Assembly (NCBI RefSeq): GCF_001676655.1
Contig: NZ_LZDB01000002.1
Span: 1-64,000 of the forward strand
Direction of reading: 5' to 3'
Source of the DNA: Perlucidibaca aquatica
GTDB lineage: Bacteria > Pseudomonadota > Gammaproteobacteria > Pseudomonadales > Moraxellaceae
Length of the DNA stretch: 64,000 bases
Shown piece by piece: positions 1-12,109 of this stretch. The position numbers and the translations under genes are program-made. The first letter of the stretch is position 1; each line of letters starts with the position of its first letter. The notes under the pieces were generated by a model. The model ran no database searches. It was not told the origin of the DNA and was given only the letters and a program-made list of their open reading frames with translations.

Positions 1-7
1 GCATCCC

Positions 8-13
8 TATAAT
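8..13 (+). promoter_or_regulatory. rrn P1 promoter, -10 box only
   Basis: A perfect TATAAT lies at the very left edge and is followed by a GC-rich stretch (gcgcccc), the discriminator type expected of stringently controlled rRNA promoters. The -35 box would lie outside the window, so only half of this promoter can be seen. Its position upstream of a second promoter at 150-177 fits the usual P1/P2 pair of gammaproteobacterial rRNA operons. Confidence 0.6.
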
Positions 14-149
14 GCGCCCCACACCGCAGCGATGCTGAGGTGTAGCGAAGAAAGCTTGTTGAAAAACAATGACTTAAGTAGCGATAGCGGGTGATTTAGA
101 GGTTCCGCTAGTTGATTCGAAGATGCTGAAAAATTTCTGCAAATTCTGA

Positions 150-177
150 TTGACACGGTGATGAGAATCACTAGAAT
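150..177 (+). promoter_or_regulatory. rrn P2 promoter
   Basis: TTGACA (150-155) and TAGAAT (172-177) are separated by 16 bp, a near-consensus sigma-70 promoter. The bases after the -10 box (acgcctcctcgc) are GC-rich, as in promoters shut down by ppGpp. Transcription would start near 184, about 200 bases before mature 16S, leaving room for the boxA and the RNase III stem. Confidence 0.75.
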
Positions 178-219
178 ACGCCTCCTCGCAAGACGCACTG
201 CAGACGATGCAGTGATGAG

Positions 220-230
220 TTCTTTAACAG
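220..230 (+). promoter_or_regulatory. boxA antitermination element in the rrn leader
   Basis: TTCTTTAACAG matches the core of the rRNA boxA (consensus TGCTCTTTAACA), where NusB-NusE loads to protect untranslated rRNA transcription from Rho. A second copy, TGATCTTTAACA, is found at 2307-2318 before 23S, the usual arrangement of one boxA ahead of each large rRNA. Confidence 0.75.
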
Positions 231-232
231 TT

Positions 233-262
233 TAGTCAAACAACTTGTGTGGGTTTTTGCAG
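233..262 (+). other. 16S precursor processing stem, left arm
   Basis: The leader segment 233-262 pairs with 1936-1966 beyond the 16S 3' end. About 30 bases match as reverse complements with one bulged base and one G-U pair. Such long flanking helices are cut by RNase III to release pre-16S. The right arm sits in the spacer between 16S and tRNA-Ile. Confidence 0.8.
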
Positions 263-380
263 TTGTGAGTGACATCGAAAGATGAAAACTATCAACGGCA
301 ATAACTTACTCGTGAATTCATGAGAAAGACCAATTGTTCGTTGAGCCAAGCTTGGTGCTCTTAAGGCACTATGTAGTATT

Positions 381-1915
<1,535 letters not shown>

Positions 1916-1935
1916 ATCGATTACGATGCCTCTAT

Positions 1936-1966
1936 CTGCAAGAACCCACAACAAGTTGTTTGACTA
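1936..1966 (+). other. 16S precursor processing stem, right arm
   Basis: Reverse complement partner of 233-262, lying between the 16S 3' end and tRNA-Ile. Together the arms form the RNase III substrate that brackets 16S. Confidence 0.8.
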
Positions 1967-1988
1967 AATGAAGTAGCCCGGACTTAGA

Positions 1989-2065
<77 letters not shown>

Positions 2066-2108
2066 CTAAGTTGGCTGGTCATAGACTAGAGGGCGAGCGA
2101 CACCTTGA

Positions 2109-2184
2109 GGGGCCTTAGCTCAGCTGGGAGAGCGCCAGCTTTGCAAGCTGGATGTCATCGGTTCGATCCCGATAGGCTCCACCA
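2109..2184 (+). tRNA. alaT: tRNA-Ala (anticodon TGC)
   Basis: A 76-base cloverleaf with encoded CCA. The acceptor stem GGGGCCT pairs with aggctcc and contains the G3-U70 wobble that alanyl-tRNA synthetase reads as its identity element. The anticodon loop is ttTGCaa. It lies 43 bases after tRNA-Ile in the rRNA spacer and is co-transcribed with the rRNAs. Confidence 0.98.
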
Positions 2185-2497
2185 CTTATGTGAATAGCAA
2201 ATGTGGTTGCAAGCGGTAAGGTAGATGAAGCGAGAGCTCAGACCTTAATGACGAAGTTCGTTATTAAGGTCTGGATTTTCCAGGTTGACCGGGATGACCG
2301 GCAACATGATCTTTAACAATTTGATTCGAGTCTAGGTTTGTTGGATTCAATTAATCGGGAGTAATTCTGGTTATGCGATGAATGCAATATCTAAAAATAG
2401 AGAACTGAGTCAAGCGACTTTGGTACTTCTTAGACACTGATCAAACGTCAGATAGGCTGTTTGAATGTAAATTCAATCAGACTGTTTGGGGTTATAT
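2185..2497 (+). other. Spacer between tRNA-Ala and 23S rRNA
   Basis: These 313 bases hold no gene. They contain a 17-bp hairpin at 2239-2273 (listed separately), a second boxA (TGATCTTTAACA, 2307-2318) and the left arm of the 23S processing stem (2482-2504), which pairs with 5394-5417 downstream of 23S. Nothing else is recognised. Confidence 0.75.
2239..2273 (+). repeat. Long hairpin in the rRNA internal spacer
   Basis: The arms 2239-2255 and 2257-2273 are reverse complements over 17 positions with a single G-U pair, leaving a very tight apex. The hairpin lies between tRNA-Ala and the boxA before 23S. There is no T-run after it, so it is not a terminator. It could be a processing signal or a small palindromic insertion in the spacer. 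Confidence 0.6.
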
Positions 2498-5402
<2,905 letters not shown>

Positions 5403-5555
5403 ATAACACCCAAGCAGTTTGAGCTTTTAAGATCAAGCTAGCGTTTGCGGTGTCTGAGAGTATCGAAGTTGTTTGACGCTGTTCTCTATGACTCGAATCA
5501 AGAATTTGGACGGTGTTGTGTTGAGTAATCAGCAGCGACATCAGGTCCGCCGAAT

Positions 5556-5673
5556 TGCCTGGCGACCATAGCGAGTGTGAACCACCTGATCCCTTCCCGA
5601 ACTCAGAAGTGAAACCACTCCGCGCCGATGATAGTGTGGCAGTAGCCATGCGAAAGTAGGTCATTGCCAGGCA
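5556..5673 (+). rRNA. rrf: 5S ribosomal RNA
   Basis: About 118 bases beginning tgcctggcgaccatagcgag and ending ggtcattgccaggca, with the ends pairing as helix I. The conserved loop (gatcccttcccgaactcag) is present. It follows 23S by about 150 bases with no tRNA between, and is closed by a strong terminator. Confidence 0.97.
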
Positions 5674-5684
5674 CCTAATGCACG

Positions 5685-5719
5685 AACCCCTGATCAGTTA
5701 TACTGTTCAGGGGTTTTTG
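5685..5719 (+). terminator. Rho-independent terminator of the rRNA operon
   Basis: AACCCCTGA and TCAGGGGTT pair across a 13-base loop and are followed at once by ttttgcttttt. It closes the rRNA operon 12 bases after 5S and before the DUF1653 gene. Confidence 0.9.
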
Positions 5720-5751
5720 CTTTTTAGATCAACTACATTTCAGAGCAGATT

Positions 5752-6000
5752 ATGGCGCCCATACTCAGTAAAGGATTTTATCGCCATTACAAAGGGCGCT
5801 ATTACGAAGTGCTTGATCTAGTCAGGCATTCTGAAAGTGAGGAGTGGCACGTGCTGTATCGCACGTGCTATGGCGACTTCTCGCTGTGGGTACGGCCGTT
5901 CGATATGTTTACCGGAACGGTTTTGATTGATGGAGTTGGGCAGCAACGCTTTGCCTATGTAGGGAATCAGCATCCAGAAGGCGTTGTAGCTAGTAATTAG
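5752..6000 (+). CDS. DUF1653 domain protein
   Basis: This 82-residue protein is one compact DUF1653 domain. Its family pattern is clear: RHYKGRYYEV at 11-20, RHSE at 25-28 and LWVRPFDMF at 45-53. The family is widespread in bacteria, small and probably cytosolic; its biochemical function is not established, and I do not assign one. There is no signal peptide or membrane segment. The gene stands alone between the rRNA terminator and the convergent nadC, whose stop lies 25 bases beyond. Similarity to the family is certain by eye; the role is unknown. Confidence 0.85.
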   Translation: MAPILSKGFYRHYKGRYYEVLDLVRHSESEEWHVLYRTCYGDFSLWVRPFDMFTGTVLIDGVGQQRFAYVGNQHPEGVVASN

Positions 6001-6025
6001 GCTGAAGGACTTAGATTAATAGGGA

Positions 6026-6865
6026 TCAGATAAGTCGCATCGATAAATCGATGGCTTTAATGTCCTTGGTCAACGTGCCCAGCGAAATATAGTCCACGCC
6101 TGTTTCGGCAATGGCGCGTAGGGTGGTTTTGTTTACACCACCGGATGCTTCTAGCTGAGCACGACCCGCTGTGTGAAGCACGGCCTCACGCATTTGTTCT
6201 AAAGAGAAGTTATCGAGCATGATGCGGTCAGCGCCCGCAGCCAGTGCTAGCTCTAGCTCCTGATGATTCTCAACTTCAACTTCGACCATTTTTCCGGGCG
6301 ACTGAGCTCTCGCCGTGTTGATTGCTGCCGCAATTGAGCCTGCGGCCATGATGTGGTTTTCTTTAATCAGGAAGGCGTCATAAAGCCCCATACGGTGATT
6401 CTCACCGCCACCAATCAGAACCGCATATTTTTGCGCCACACGAAGGCCGGGCAGCGTTTTACGCGTGTCGAGCAGTTTGGCGGATGTATCACGAATTAAC
6501 TCGGCAAGTTCGCGCGTCTGCGTAGCTGTTGCGGATAAGGTCTGTAGGAAATTCAGTGCGGCGCGCTCGGCGGTTAACAGGCTGCGCGCCTTACCCGTAA
6601 TTTCAAATAACGTGCTGCCGGCCGCCACTGCTTGGCCTTCATCCACCATCCATTGCAAATTAAGCTGTGGATCAACCGCCATGAAGGTGGCCTCAACCCA
6701 CAGTTTTCCTGCTAGTACCATTGGGTCGCGAGTGATTACGCGTGCCGTCGCGATGCGATCTTCAGGGATAAGTGCAGCAGTGATGTCACCGTTACCAATA
6801 TCTTCAACGAGAGCTGACGCTACATTGGCGGCAAGGGCTGCTTTTACGAGCTCGGGGGTCATCAT
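6026..6865 (-). CDS. nadC: Nicotinate-nucleotide pyrophosphorylase (carboxylating), quinolinate phosphoribosyltransferase
   Basis: NadC converts quinolinate and PRPP to nicotinate mononucleotide, CO2 and pyrophosphate in de novo NAD synthesis. The 279-residue product has the family signature EDIGNGDIT (21-29), the PRPP/quinolinate-binding segment [11 protein letters not shown] (132-142), then [12 protein letters not shown], and the C-terminal ASGG barrel motif. The frame stays open upstream to a GTG at 6934. I prefer the tandem ATG at 6865/6862 because it gives the usual family length and because the upstream GTG is immediately followed by a TATACT that looks more like a -10 box than coding sequence. 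It is divergent from ampD, as in Pseudomonas, where nadC and ampD are close neighbours. Confidence 0.95.
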   Translation of the reverse strand: MMTPELVKAALAANVASALVEDIGNGDITAALIPEDRIATARVITRDPMVLAGKLWVEATFMAVDPQLNLQWMVDEGQAVAAGSTLFEITGKARSLLTAERAALNFLQTLSATATQTRELAELIRDTSAKLLDTRKTLPGLRVAQKYAVLIGGGENHRMGLYDAFLIKENHIMAAGSIAAAINTARAQSPGKMVEVEVENHQELELALAAGADRIMLDNFSLEQMREAVLHTAGRAQLEASGGVNKTTLRAIAETGVDYISLGTLTKDIKAIDLSMRLI

Positions 6866-6957
6866 GTGAAAAAATCCAAGACCAGATAGGGGAGGCTGTC
6901 CGTTAAGGGCCTGCATTGCGCTAGTATAAATCACCTAATGTCTGTCTTGGAGTTTGC

Positions 6958-7506
6958 ATGCGCATCAGTGCAACGCATTGGCTAGATGCAGCGAGGCATT
7001 GCCCCTCTCCATTTTTTAATCAGCGCCCTCAGGCTGAAATATCGCTGACGGTAATTCACAACATTAGTCTGCCACCCTCGCAATTTGGGGGACCGTTTAT
7101 CGAGCAGTTATTTCTCGGTTCCTTAAATGCGAACGATCACCCTTACTTTGCTGAGATTCATCGGCTAGAAGTGTCGTCACATTTGTTGATCCGTCGTGAT
7201 GCTGAAATCATCCAATTTGTAGCCTTTGATCAGCGGGCTTGGCATGCCGGTCGCTCTCAGTACTTAGGGCGAGATAACTGTAATGATTTCTCCATTGGTA
7301 TTGAGTTAGAGGGCAGTGATGATCAGCCCTTTGAGGATGCGCAGTATGAAAGATTGGCACTTGTGATAAAAACTTTATGGCAACATTATCCCGAGTCTAT
7401 AGGCCGCTTGGTGGGTCATAGTGAGATTGCACCGGGCCGGAAGACCGATCCTGGGCCTTTTTTTGATTGGCCTCGACTGAATCAATTATTAGCAGAGAGG
7501 CGTTAA
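6958..7506 (+). CDS. ampD: 1,6-anhydro-N-acetylmuramyl-L-alanine amidase AmpD
   Basis: AmpD is a cytosolic zinc amidase that removes the stem peptide from anhydro-muropeptides brought in by AmpG. It recycles peptidoglycan and keeps the inducer of AmpR-controlled beta-lactamase low. At 182 residues it has the normal length. Zinc ligands fall at the exact positions known from Citrobacter and E. coli AmpD: His34, His154 and Asp164, with catalytic Glu116 and Lys162 also conserved. It is an N-acetylmuramoyl-L-alanine amidase (Amidase_2) domain throughout with no signal peptide. A GGAG lies shortly before the ATG. ampE follows 37 bases later. No ampC or ampR is seen in the window. Confidence 0.97.
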   Translation: MRISATHWLDAARHCPSPFFNQRPQAEISLTVIHNISLPPSQFGGPFIEQLFLGSLNANDHPYFAEIHRLEVSSHLLIRRDAEIIQFVAFDQRAWHAGRSQYLGRDNCNDFSIGIELEGSDDQPFEDAQYERLALVIKTLWQHYPESIGRLVGHSEIAPGRKTDPGPFFDWPRLNQLLAERR

Positions 7507-7543
7507 GCCTCCGTTTTATGACGCTGAGTAGGAGCGAACGTAC

Positions 7544-8392
7544 ATGAGTTTGTTATTAGCATTGTTGGCCTTGGCAGCCTACTTCGCCTTGCCTTTAGAG
7601 TGGCGCCAAGCCGTTGCTAAGCCCGGCAGTCATTGGTTGGGCTGGTGCAGTCAGTTGCCCAAAAGTTTGAGTGCGGGCATTCGGCTGTCGCTCACCTTGT
7701 TAATTCCGATGGTTGTTCTGGCAGTCTGCTTGCAGGCACTCAAAGAGCTGGGCTTAAGTCTGCTTATTTTTGTGCCTAGTGCATTAGTGTTGCTCGTTAT
7801 TTTTGGCGATATAGCGCAGCCATCTGCCGCTGCTAAGCATTTGGAGAATTGGAAGCAGCGCCCGTGGGCCACGCCCATTCCGGATGCGGAACAAAATGAC
7901 TGGGTCACGCCTGACCTCGCATTGTCGGCAGAGTTAGGTGAGGCACGTAAAGACATGCTGCGTGAGTCCTTGCAGCAGCTTTTCTCACCGTTATTCTGGT
8001 TTTTGCTGGCGACCCCGGTGGCAGCCTTGGGCTACTATTTTTTACGCTTGGCTGAACGTGAGTCAGAGGCTGAAAACCAAGACTTGGTCAGTCACTGGCT
8101 GACATTGGCCGATTGGATTCCAACTCGGTTGTTGGCATTGAGTTTTGCCTTGGCGGGTAACTTTACGGCCACGTGGGTGGTCATTCGCGAGCGTTTGTTG
8201 AAACCCGATGCGCCAGGTCATGAGCTCATTGACGAAGCAGCAGAGGCTGCGGAGCCGGTTGATCTGGATTCTCATGTTGAACCGTCTGTAGCCCTCTCGG
8301 AGGCCATGACGGGCTTGCAGGCTCTGCTGCAACGCGCGTTGATCGTGTGGATGGTGATGTTGGCTTTGCATACCTTGTGGCCCGGCGCTTGA
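7544..8392 (+). CDS. ampE: Inner-membrane regulatory protein AmpE
   Basis: AmpE is a polytopic inner-membrane protein of the CobD/CbiB-like fold, historically linked with AmpD to beta-lactamase induction; its activity remains unclear. This 282-residue product has hydrophobic segments at about 1-20, 46-90 (two spans), 145-170, 190-215 and the C-terminus, a basic-to-acidic loop between them, and the family pattern WLTLADWIPTRLLALSFALAGNF split over the central region. It is preceded by taggag before the ATG and follows ampD directly. Its stop codon overlaps the possible start of the next gene, so the three genes may be one transcript. Confidence 0.9.
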   Translation: MSLLLALLALAAYFALPLEWRQAVAKPGSHWLGWCSQLPKSLSAGIRLSLTLLIPMVVLAVCLQALKELGLSLLIFVPSALVLLVIFGDIAQPSAAAKHLENWKQRPWATPIPDAEQNDWVTPDLALSAELGEARKDMLRESLQQLFSPLFWFLLATPVAALGYYFLRLAERESEAENQDLVSHWLTLADWIPTRLLALSFALAGNFTATWVVIRERLLKPDAPGHELIDEAAEAAEPVDLDSHVEPSVALSEAMTGLQALLQRALIVWMVMLALHTLWPGA

Positions 8393-9318
8393 GTCAATCC
8401 TTATGGCTGAGGAGTGTCATTGCACTTTTGGCCCTGTTGAGTACGGCGTCTCAAGCTCAGCAATCGCCGGCCAAGGCGGCGGTAACACTCACTACTTGGA
8501 CAGACGACAACCGCCAAGCATGGCAGGTACCGCAGACGCTACCCAAGCGCTGGGTCGTGTTGGGGCCACATCTGGTTGATATGCTGCGGGATCTTCAGGT
8601 CCAACATGTCATTGTGGGAGTTCAAGATGATCACCCTTCGGTTGGCCGCTGGCAAAAAAGTCTGACGGGCTTTCCCGTGGTGGCTCAGGCGAGCCAAATC
8701 AACGAAGAGCAAATACGACGGGCGAGGCCGGATCTTGTGGTCTATTGGCCTTCTGGGCTTGCTGGAAATCAACAAGCACGTTTGCGTCAATTGGGTATCC
8801 CCATGCTCGCCATCGACCCCAAAAAACTCGAAGATCTTCCCGCACGATTAAATTGGCTGGGTGCTTTGGCAGGGCAGTCAGCGCGTGCCGCTAATCAAGC
8901 CAATGAACTTCAGAAGAACTTGCAAGAAACCCGGCTACGCTATGCTCAAGGTCCGCGTTTGCGCGGCTTGTATCAGGTCTGGTTACAGCCTTTATATAGC
9001 CTTGCGCCACAGCATGTCGTCAGCCAAGCCATGGCTGTGTGCGGGGTAGATTCAATCGTGCCGAAAACATCGGTTCCCGCACCCATTTTGCAATTAGAGT
9101 TTGTGTTAAAGGCTAGGCCGGATGTCATTTTGCTCTCGCAAGATCAATTGCTGCCTTCACAAAAGTTTTGGCAGCGCTTTCAGCAAATACCGGCGGTAAA
9201 AAAACAACGCTTAGTGGTTGTGAATGATCGTGAGCTCACGCGCCCCGGTCTGTCTTTACTGCGCGAATTACCCACACTCTGCGACCAATTATTACCTTTC
9301 CGTACTTTGCCCAACTGA
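8377..9318 (+). CDS. Periplasmic helical-backbone binding protein, BtuF-like (cobalamin or siderophore type)
   Basis: The product is an ABC-transporter solute-binding protein of the TroA/BtuF class, which captures vitamin B12 or ferric siderophores in the periplasm. An N-terminal signal peptide (basic RR, hydrophobic core, A-x-A before QQ) is followed by the two-lobed pattern: a VVLGPHLVDML strand, ARPDLVVYWPSG in lobe 1, a long linking helix, and ARPDVILLSQDQL in lobe 2. I chose GTG at 8377 because it gives a positively charged signal peptide; TTG at 8389, overlapping the ampE stop, is an alternative. No permease or ATPase gene is adjacent, so its transporter must be elsewhere. Ligand identity cannot be read from the sequence. 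Confidence 0.75.
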   Translation: MARRLSQSLWLRSVIALLALLSTASQAQQSPAKAAVTLTTWTDDNRQAWQVPQTLPKRWVVLGPHLVDMLRDLQVQHVIVGVQDDHPSVGRWQKSLTGFPVVAQASQINEEQIRRARPDLVVYWPSGLAGNQQARLRQLGIPMLAIDPKKLEDLPARLNWLGALAGQSARAANQANELQKNLQETRLRYAQGPRLRGLYQVWLQPLYSLAPQHVVSQAMAVCGVDSIVPKTSVPAPILQLEFVLKARPDVILLSQDQLLPSQKFWQRFQQIPAVKKQRLVVVNDRELTRPGLSLLRELPTLCDQLLPFRTLPN

Positions 9319-9338
9319 TCAAGTATGTCATGCTCGTT

Positions 9339-9354
9339 GTGACCGATCAGTCAC
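9339..9354. promoter_or_regulatory. Palindrome upstream of aceE, possible operator
   Basis: GTGAC and GTCAC form an inverted repeat across six bases (cgatca), 85 bases before the aceE start. It does not resemble the E. coli PdhR box (ATTGGT..ACCAAT). No convincing -35/-10 pair was found beside it, so an operator role is only a possibility. Confidence 0.3.
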
Positions 9355-9438
9355 GCGAAATTCTTTACCCAAGATTGTCGTTAGGCTGATCATGACCCGG
9401 CTCAACAGGCCGCAATCCGGTATCGGAAAGGAGGCAAC

Positions 9439-12099
9439 ATGGCACGGCTTCGTCATTACGGCGACCGCGACCACGTGGAAACACAAGAGTGGTTAGATGC
9501 ATTGGCATCCGTCGCAGAAAACGATTCACCAGAGCGTGCAAGGCAACTTCTGGAATGGCTGAATAATCATGCACCCAGCTTCGGCGTGCATATTGGCCGA
9601 CTTAACACCCCCTATGTAAATACCATTCCCCGCGAGCAAGAACCGCTGATGCCGGGCGACCCGAACCTGGAGTGGCGTCTGCGCTCGCTGATTCGCTGGA
9701 ATGCCTTAGCGATTGTGATGCGGGCGAACCAAAACGATGACGAACTGGGTGGCCATATCGCTACTTTTGCATCATCGGCCACGCTGTATGATGTCGGCTT
9801 CAATCACTTTTTTCGTGCACCCAGTGCCGAGCACGGCGGCGATTTAATCTATTACCAAGGGCATTCAGCGCCTGGTATCTATGCGCGTTCCTATCTCGAA
9901 GGCCGCCTGAGCGAGGACCAGCTCAACAACTTCCGGCGTGAAGTCGGTGGCAAGGGCTTGTCGAGCTATCCGCACCCCTGGCTGATGCCGGAGTACTGGC
10001 AGTTCCCGACGGTATCAATGGGGCTGGGGCCGATCATGGCTATCTACCAGGCCCACGTCATGAAGTACCTGATCAATCGCGGCGTGCTGCCGGATCAGAA
10101 TCGCAAAGTCTGGGCCTTCCTCGGCGATGGCGAAATGGATGAGCCGGAGTCGCTCGGTGCCATTGCGCTCGCCGGTCGTGAAAAGCTCGACAACCTGATC
10201 TATGTCATTAACTGTAATTTGCAGCGTTTGGATGGCCCGGTGCGCGGCAACGGCAAAATCATTCAGGAGCTGGAGTCGGTATTCCGTGGTGCCGGCTGGA
10301 AAGTCATCAAGGTAGTCTGGGGCAAGAAGTGGGATCCGTTGCTGGCGCGCGATGTCACCGGTGCCTTGCGGGAACGCATGGATGAAGCGGTGGACGGCGA
10401 GTACCAAGCCTTCAAGAACCATGGCGGCGCCTATACCCGCGAGAAATTCTTCGGCAAATATCCGGAGCTGGCCGAGCTGGTTAAAGACCTGAGCGATGAG
10501 GAAATTGCCGCCCTCGATCGCGGTGGTCATGACCCATTCAAGGTCTATGCCGCCTACGCTGAAGCCATGGCTACTAAGGGGCAGCCGGTGGTGATTCTGG
10601 CCAAGACGGTGAAGGGTTATGCCACGGGAGCTGGCCAGGCCGCCAACAAGACTCACCAGATGAAGTCGCTGGACATCGGTTCGCTGCGCAAGTTCCGTGA
10701 CCGCTTCGACATGCCGTTCAACGATGAGCAGCTCGAAGAGCTGCCGTTCTATCGGCCGCCCGAGGGCAGCCCTGAACTGAAGTATCTGCACGAGCAGCGT
10801 GGCAAGCTCGGTGGCTATCTGCCGCAGCGTCGTCCCCAAAGTCGGGCGCTGCCGGTGCCGAGCATCGAGAGTCTGGCCACAATTACGGCGGCCTCGGAGC
10901 GACCGATTTCGACCACCATGGCGCTGGTTCGCCTCATGGGCGTGCTGCTCAAGCAGGAGGGGCTGGGTGATCGCATCGTGCCCATCGTGCCGGATGAGGC
11001 GCGTACCTTCGGCATGGAGGGTATGTTCCGGCAACTCGGTATCTACTCCAATGTCGGCCAGCTCTACGAGCCGGAAGACAAGTCACAGCTCATGTATTAC
11101 CGCGAGGATGTGAAGGGTCAAATTCTCGAAGAGGGCATCAACGAGGCCGGTGCGATGAGCGCCTGGATAGCCTGCGGTACGGCTTACAGCATCCACGATC
11201 AGCCGCTGGTGCCGTTCTACCTGTTCTACTCCATGTTCGGTTTCCAGCGCATTGGCGATCTGGCCTGGGCAGCGGGCGACAGTCGCGCGCGCGGTTTCCT
11301 GGTAGGTGCCACCTCCGGGCGTACCACGCTGAATGGAGAGGGCTTGCAGCATGAGGATGGCCATTCGCATGTGCTGTCGTCGACGGTGCCGAACTGCATT
11401 TCCTATGACCCAACCTACAGCTACGAGATAGCGGTCATCGTGCAGGATGGCCTGCGTCGCATGTTTGGCGAGCAGGAGGACGTGTACTACTACCTGACCA
11501 CGCTCAATGAAAGCTATCCGCACCCGGCGATGCCGAAGGGCGCGGAAGAGGGCATTCGTCGTGGCTTGTACAAGCTGCAGGCGGCTAAGAAGGGCAAGGG
11601 TGTCGAGGTGCAGTTGCTCGGCGGCGGGGCCATCTTGCGCGAGGTCGAGGGCGCGTTGCCCTTACTCGCCGAAGAGGGTGTGCGTGCCACGGTGTGGAGC
11701 GCCACCAGCTTCACCGAGCTGCGTCGCGAGGGTCTGGAGGTGGAGCGCTGGAACATGCTGCATCCCGAGCAGAAAGCGAAGCAGGCCTGGGTGACGGAGC
11801 AGTTGGCCGATAGCACTGGGCCGATCATTGCGGCCAGCGATTACATGAAGGTGCATGCCGATCAGATTCGCGCCTTCCTACCGGCAGGGCGTAGTTATCG
11901 CGTGCTGGGGACGGACGGCTTCGGGCGCTCGGATGCGCGCGGGCAGCTGCGACGACACTTCGAGGTCGATGCTGCGCATGTGGCCTACACGGCCTTGCTG
12001 GCACTGCATGAAAGCGGCGACATCAGCACGGCTAAGCTACTGGCGGCACGTGAGCGTTGGGGCATTAATCCGGAACAACCATCAGCGGCGAAGGCCTAG
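9439..12099 (+). CDS. aceE: Pyruvate dehydrogenase E1 component, homodimeric
   Basis: AceE decarboxylates pyruvate with thiamine diphosphate and passes the acetyl group to the lipoyl domain of AceF. The 886-residue length is almost that of the E. coli enzyme (887). The thiamine-diphosphate motif begins GDGEMDEPES at 229 and ends with NCNLQRLDGPVRGN; the middle transketolase domain and the C-terminal domain (ending LGTDGFGRSDARGQLRRHFE) are intact. An excellent ribosome site, AAGGAGG, precedes the ATG. aceF starts 10 bases after the stop. By eye the third codon positions from roughly 9.95 kb onward are richer in G and C than in neighbouring genes, which may reflect high expression. The E3 gene lpd is not nearby. 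Confidence 0.98.
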   Translation: MARLRHYGDRDHVETQEWLDALASVAENDSPERARQLLEWLNNHAPSFGVHIGRLNTPYVNTIPREQEPLMPGDPNLEWRLRSLIRWNALAIVMRANQNDDELGGHIATFASSATLYDVGFNHFFRAPSAEHGGDLIYYQGHSAPGIYARSYLEGRLSEDQLNNFRREVGGKGLSSYPHPWLMPEYWQFPTVSMGLGPIMAIYQAHVMKYLINRGVLPDQNRKVWAFLGDGEMDEPESLGAIALAGREKLDNLIYVINCNLQRLDGPVRGNGKIIQELESVFRGAGWKVIKVVWGKKWDPLLARDVTGALRERMDEAVDGEYQAFKNHGGAYTREKFFGKYPELAELVKDLSDEEIAALDRGGHDPFKVYAAYAEAMATKGQPVVILAKTVKGYATGAGQAANKTHQMKSLDIGSLRKFRDRFDMPFNDEQLEELPFYRPPEGSPELKYLHEQRGKLGGYLPQRRPQSRALPVPSIESLATITAASERPISTTMALVRLMGVLLKQEGLGDRIVPIVPDEARTFGMEGMFRQLGIYSNVGQLYEPEDKSQLMYYREDVKGQILEEGINEAGAMSAWIACGTAYSIHDQPLVPFYLFYSMFGFQRIGDLAWAAGDSRARGFLVGATSGRTTLNGEGLQHEDGHSHVLSSTVPNCISYDPTYSYEIAVIVQDGLRRMFGEQEDVYYYLTTLNESYPHPAMPKGAEEGIRRGLYKLQAAKKGKGVEVQLLGGGAILREVEGALPLLAEEGVRATVWSATSFTELRREGLEVERWNMLHPEQKAKQAWVTEQLADSTGPIIAASDYMKVHADQIRAFLPAGRSYRVLGTDGFGRSDARGQLRRHFEVDAAHVAYTALLALHESGDISTAKLLAARERWGINPEQPSAAKA

Positions 12100-12109
12100 G
12101 GAGATCGTT

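Larger units (their letters stand above)
1..380 (+). other. rRNA operon leader region without protein genes
   Basis: This stretch before 16S holds the rrn promoters, the antitermination boxA and the left arm of the 16S processing stem, each listed separately. I see no credible coding sequence. The only open frame here runs antisense through the promoters and has no start signal. Confidence 0.8.

Noticed and set aside
6866-6934. A 23-residue N-terminal extension of NadC from GTG 6934
   Set aside because: It exceeds the family length, has no good ribosome site and includes a TATACT likely to be a -10 box.
10015-11034. A 339-codon minus-strand frame opposite aceE
   Set aside because: Antisense shadow of a strongly biased gene; no family resemblance.
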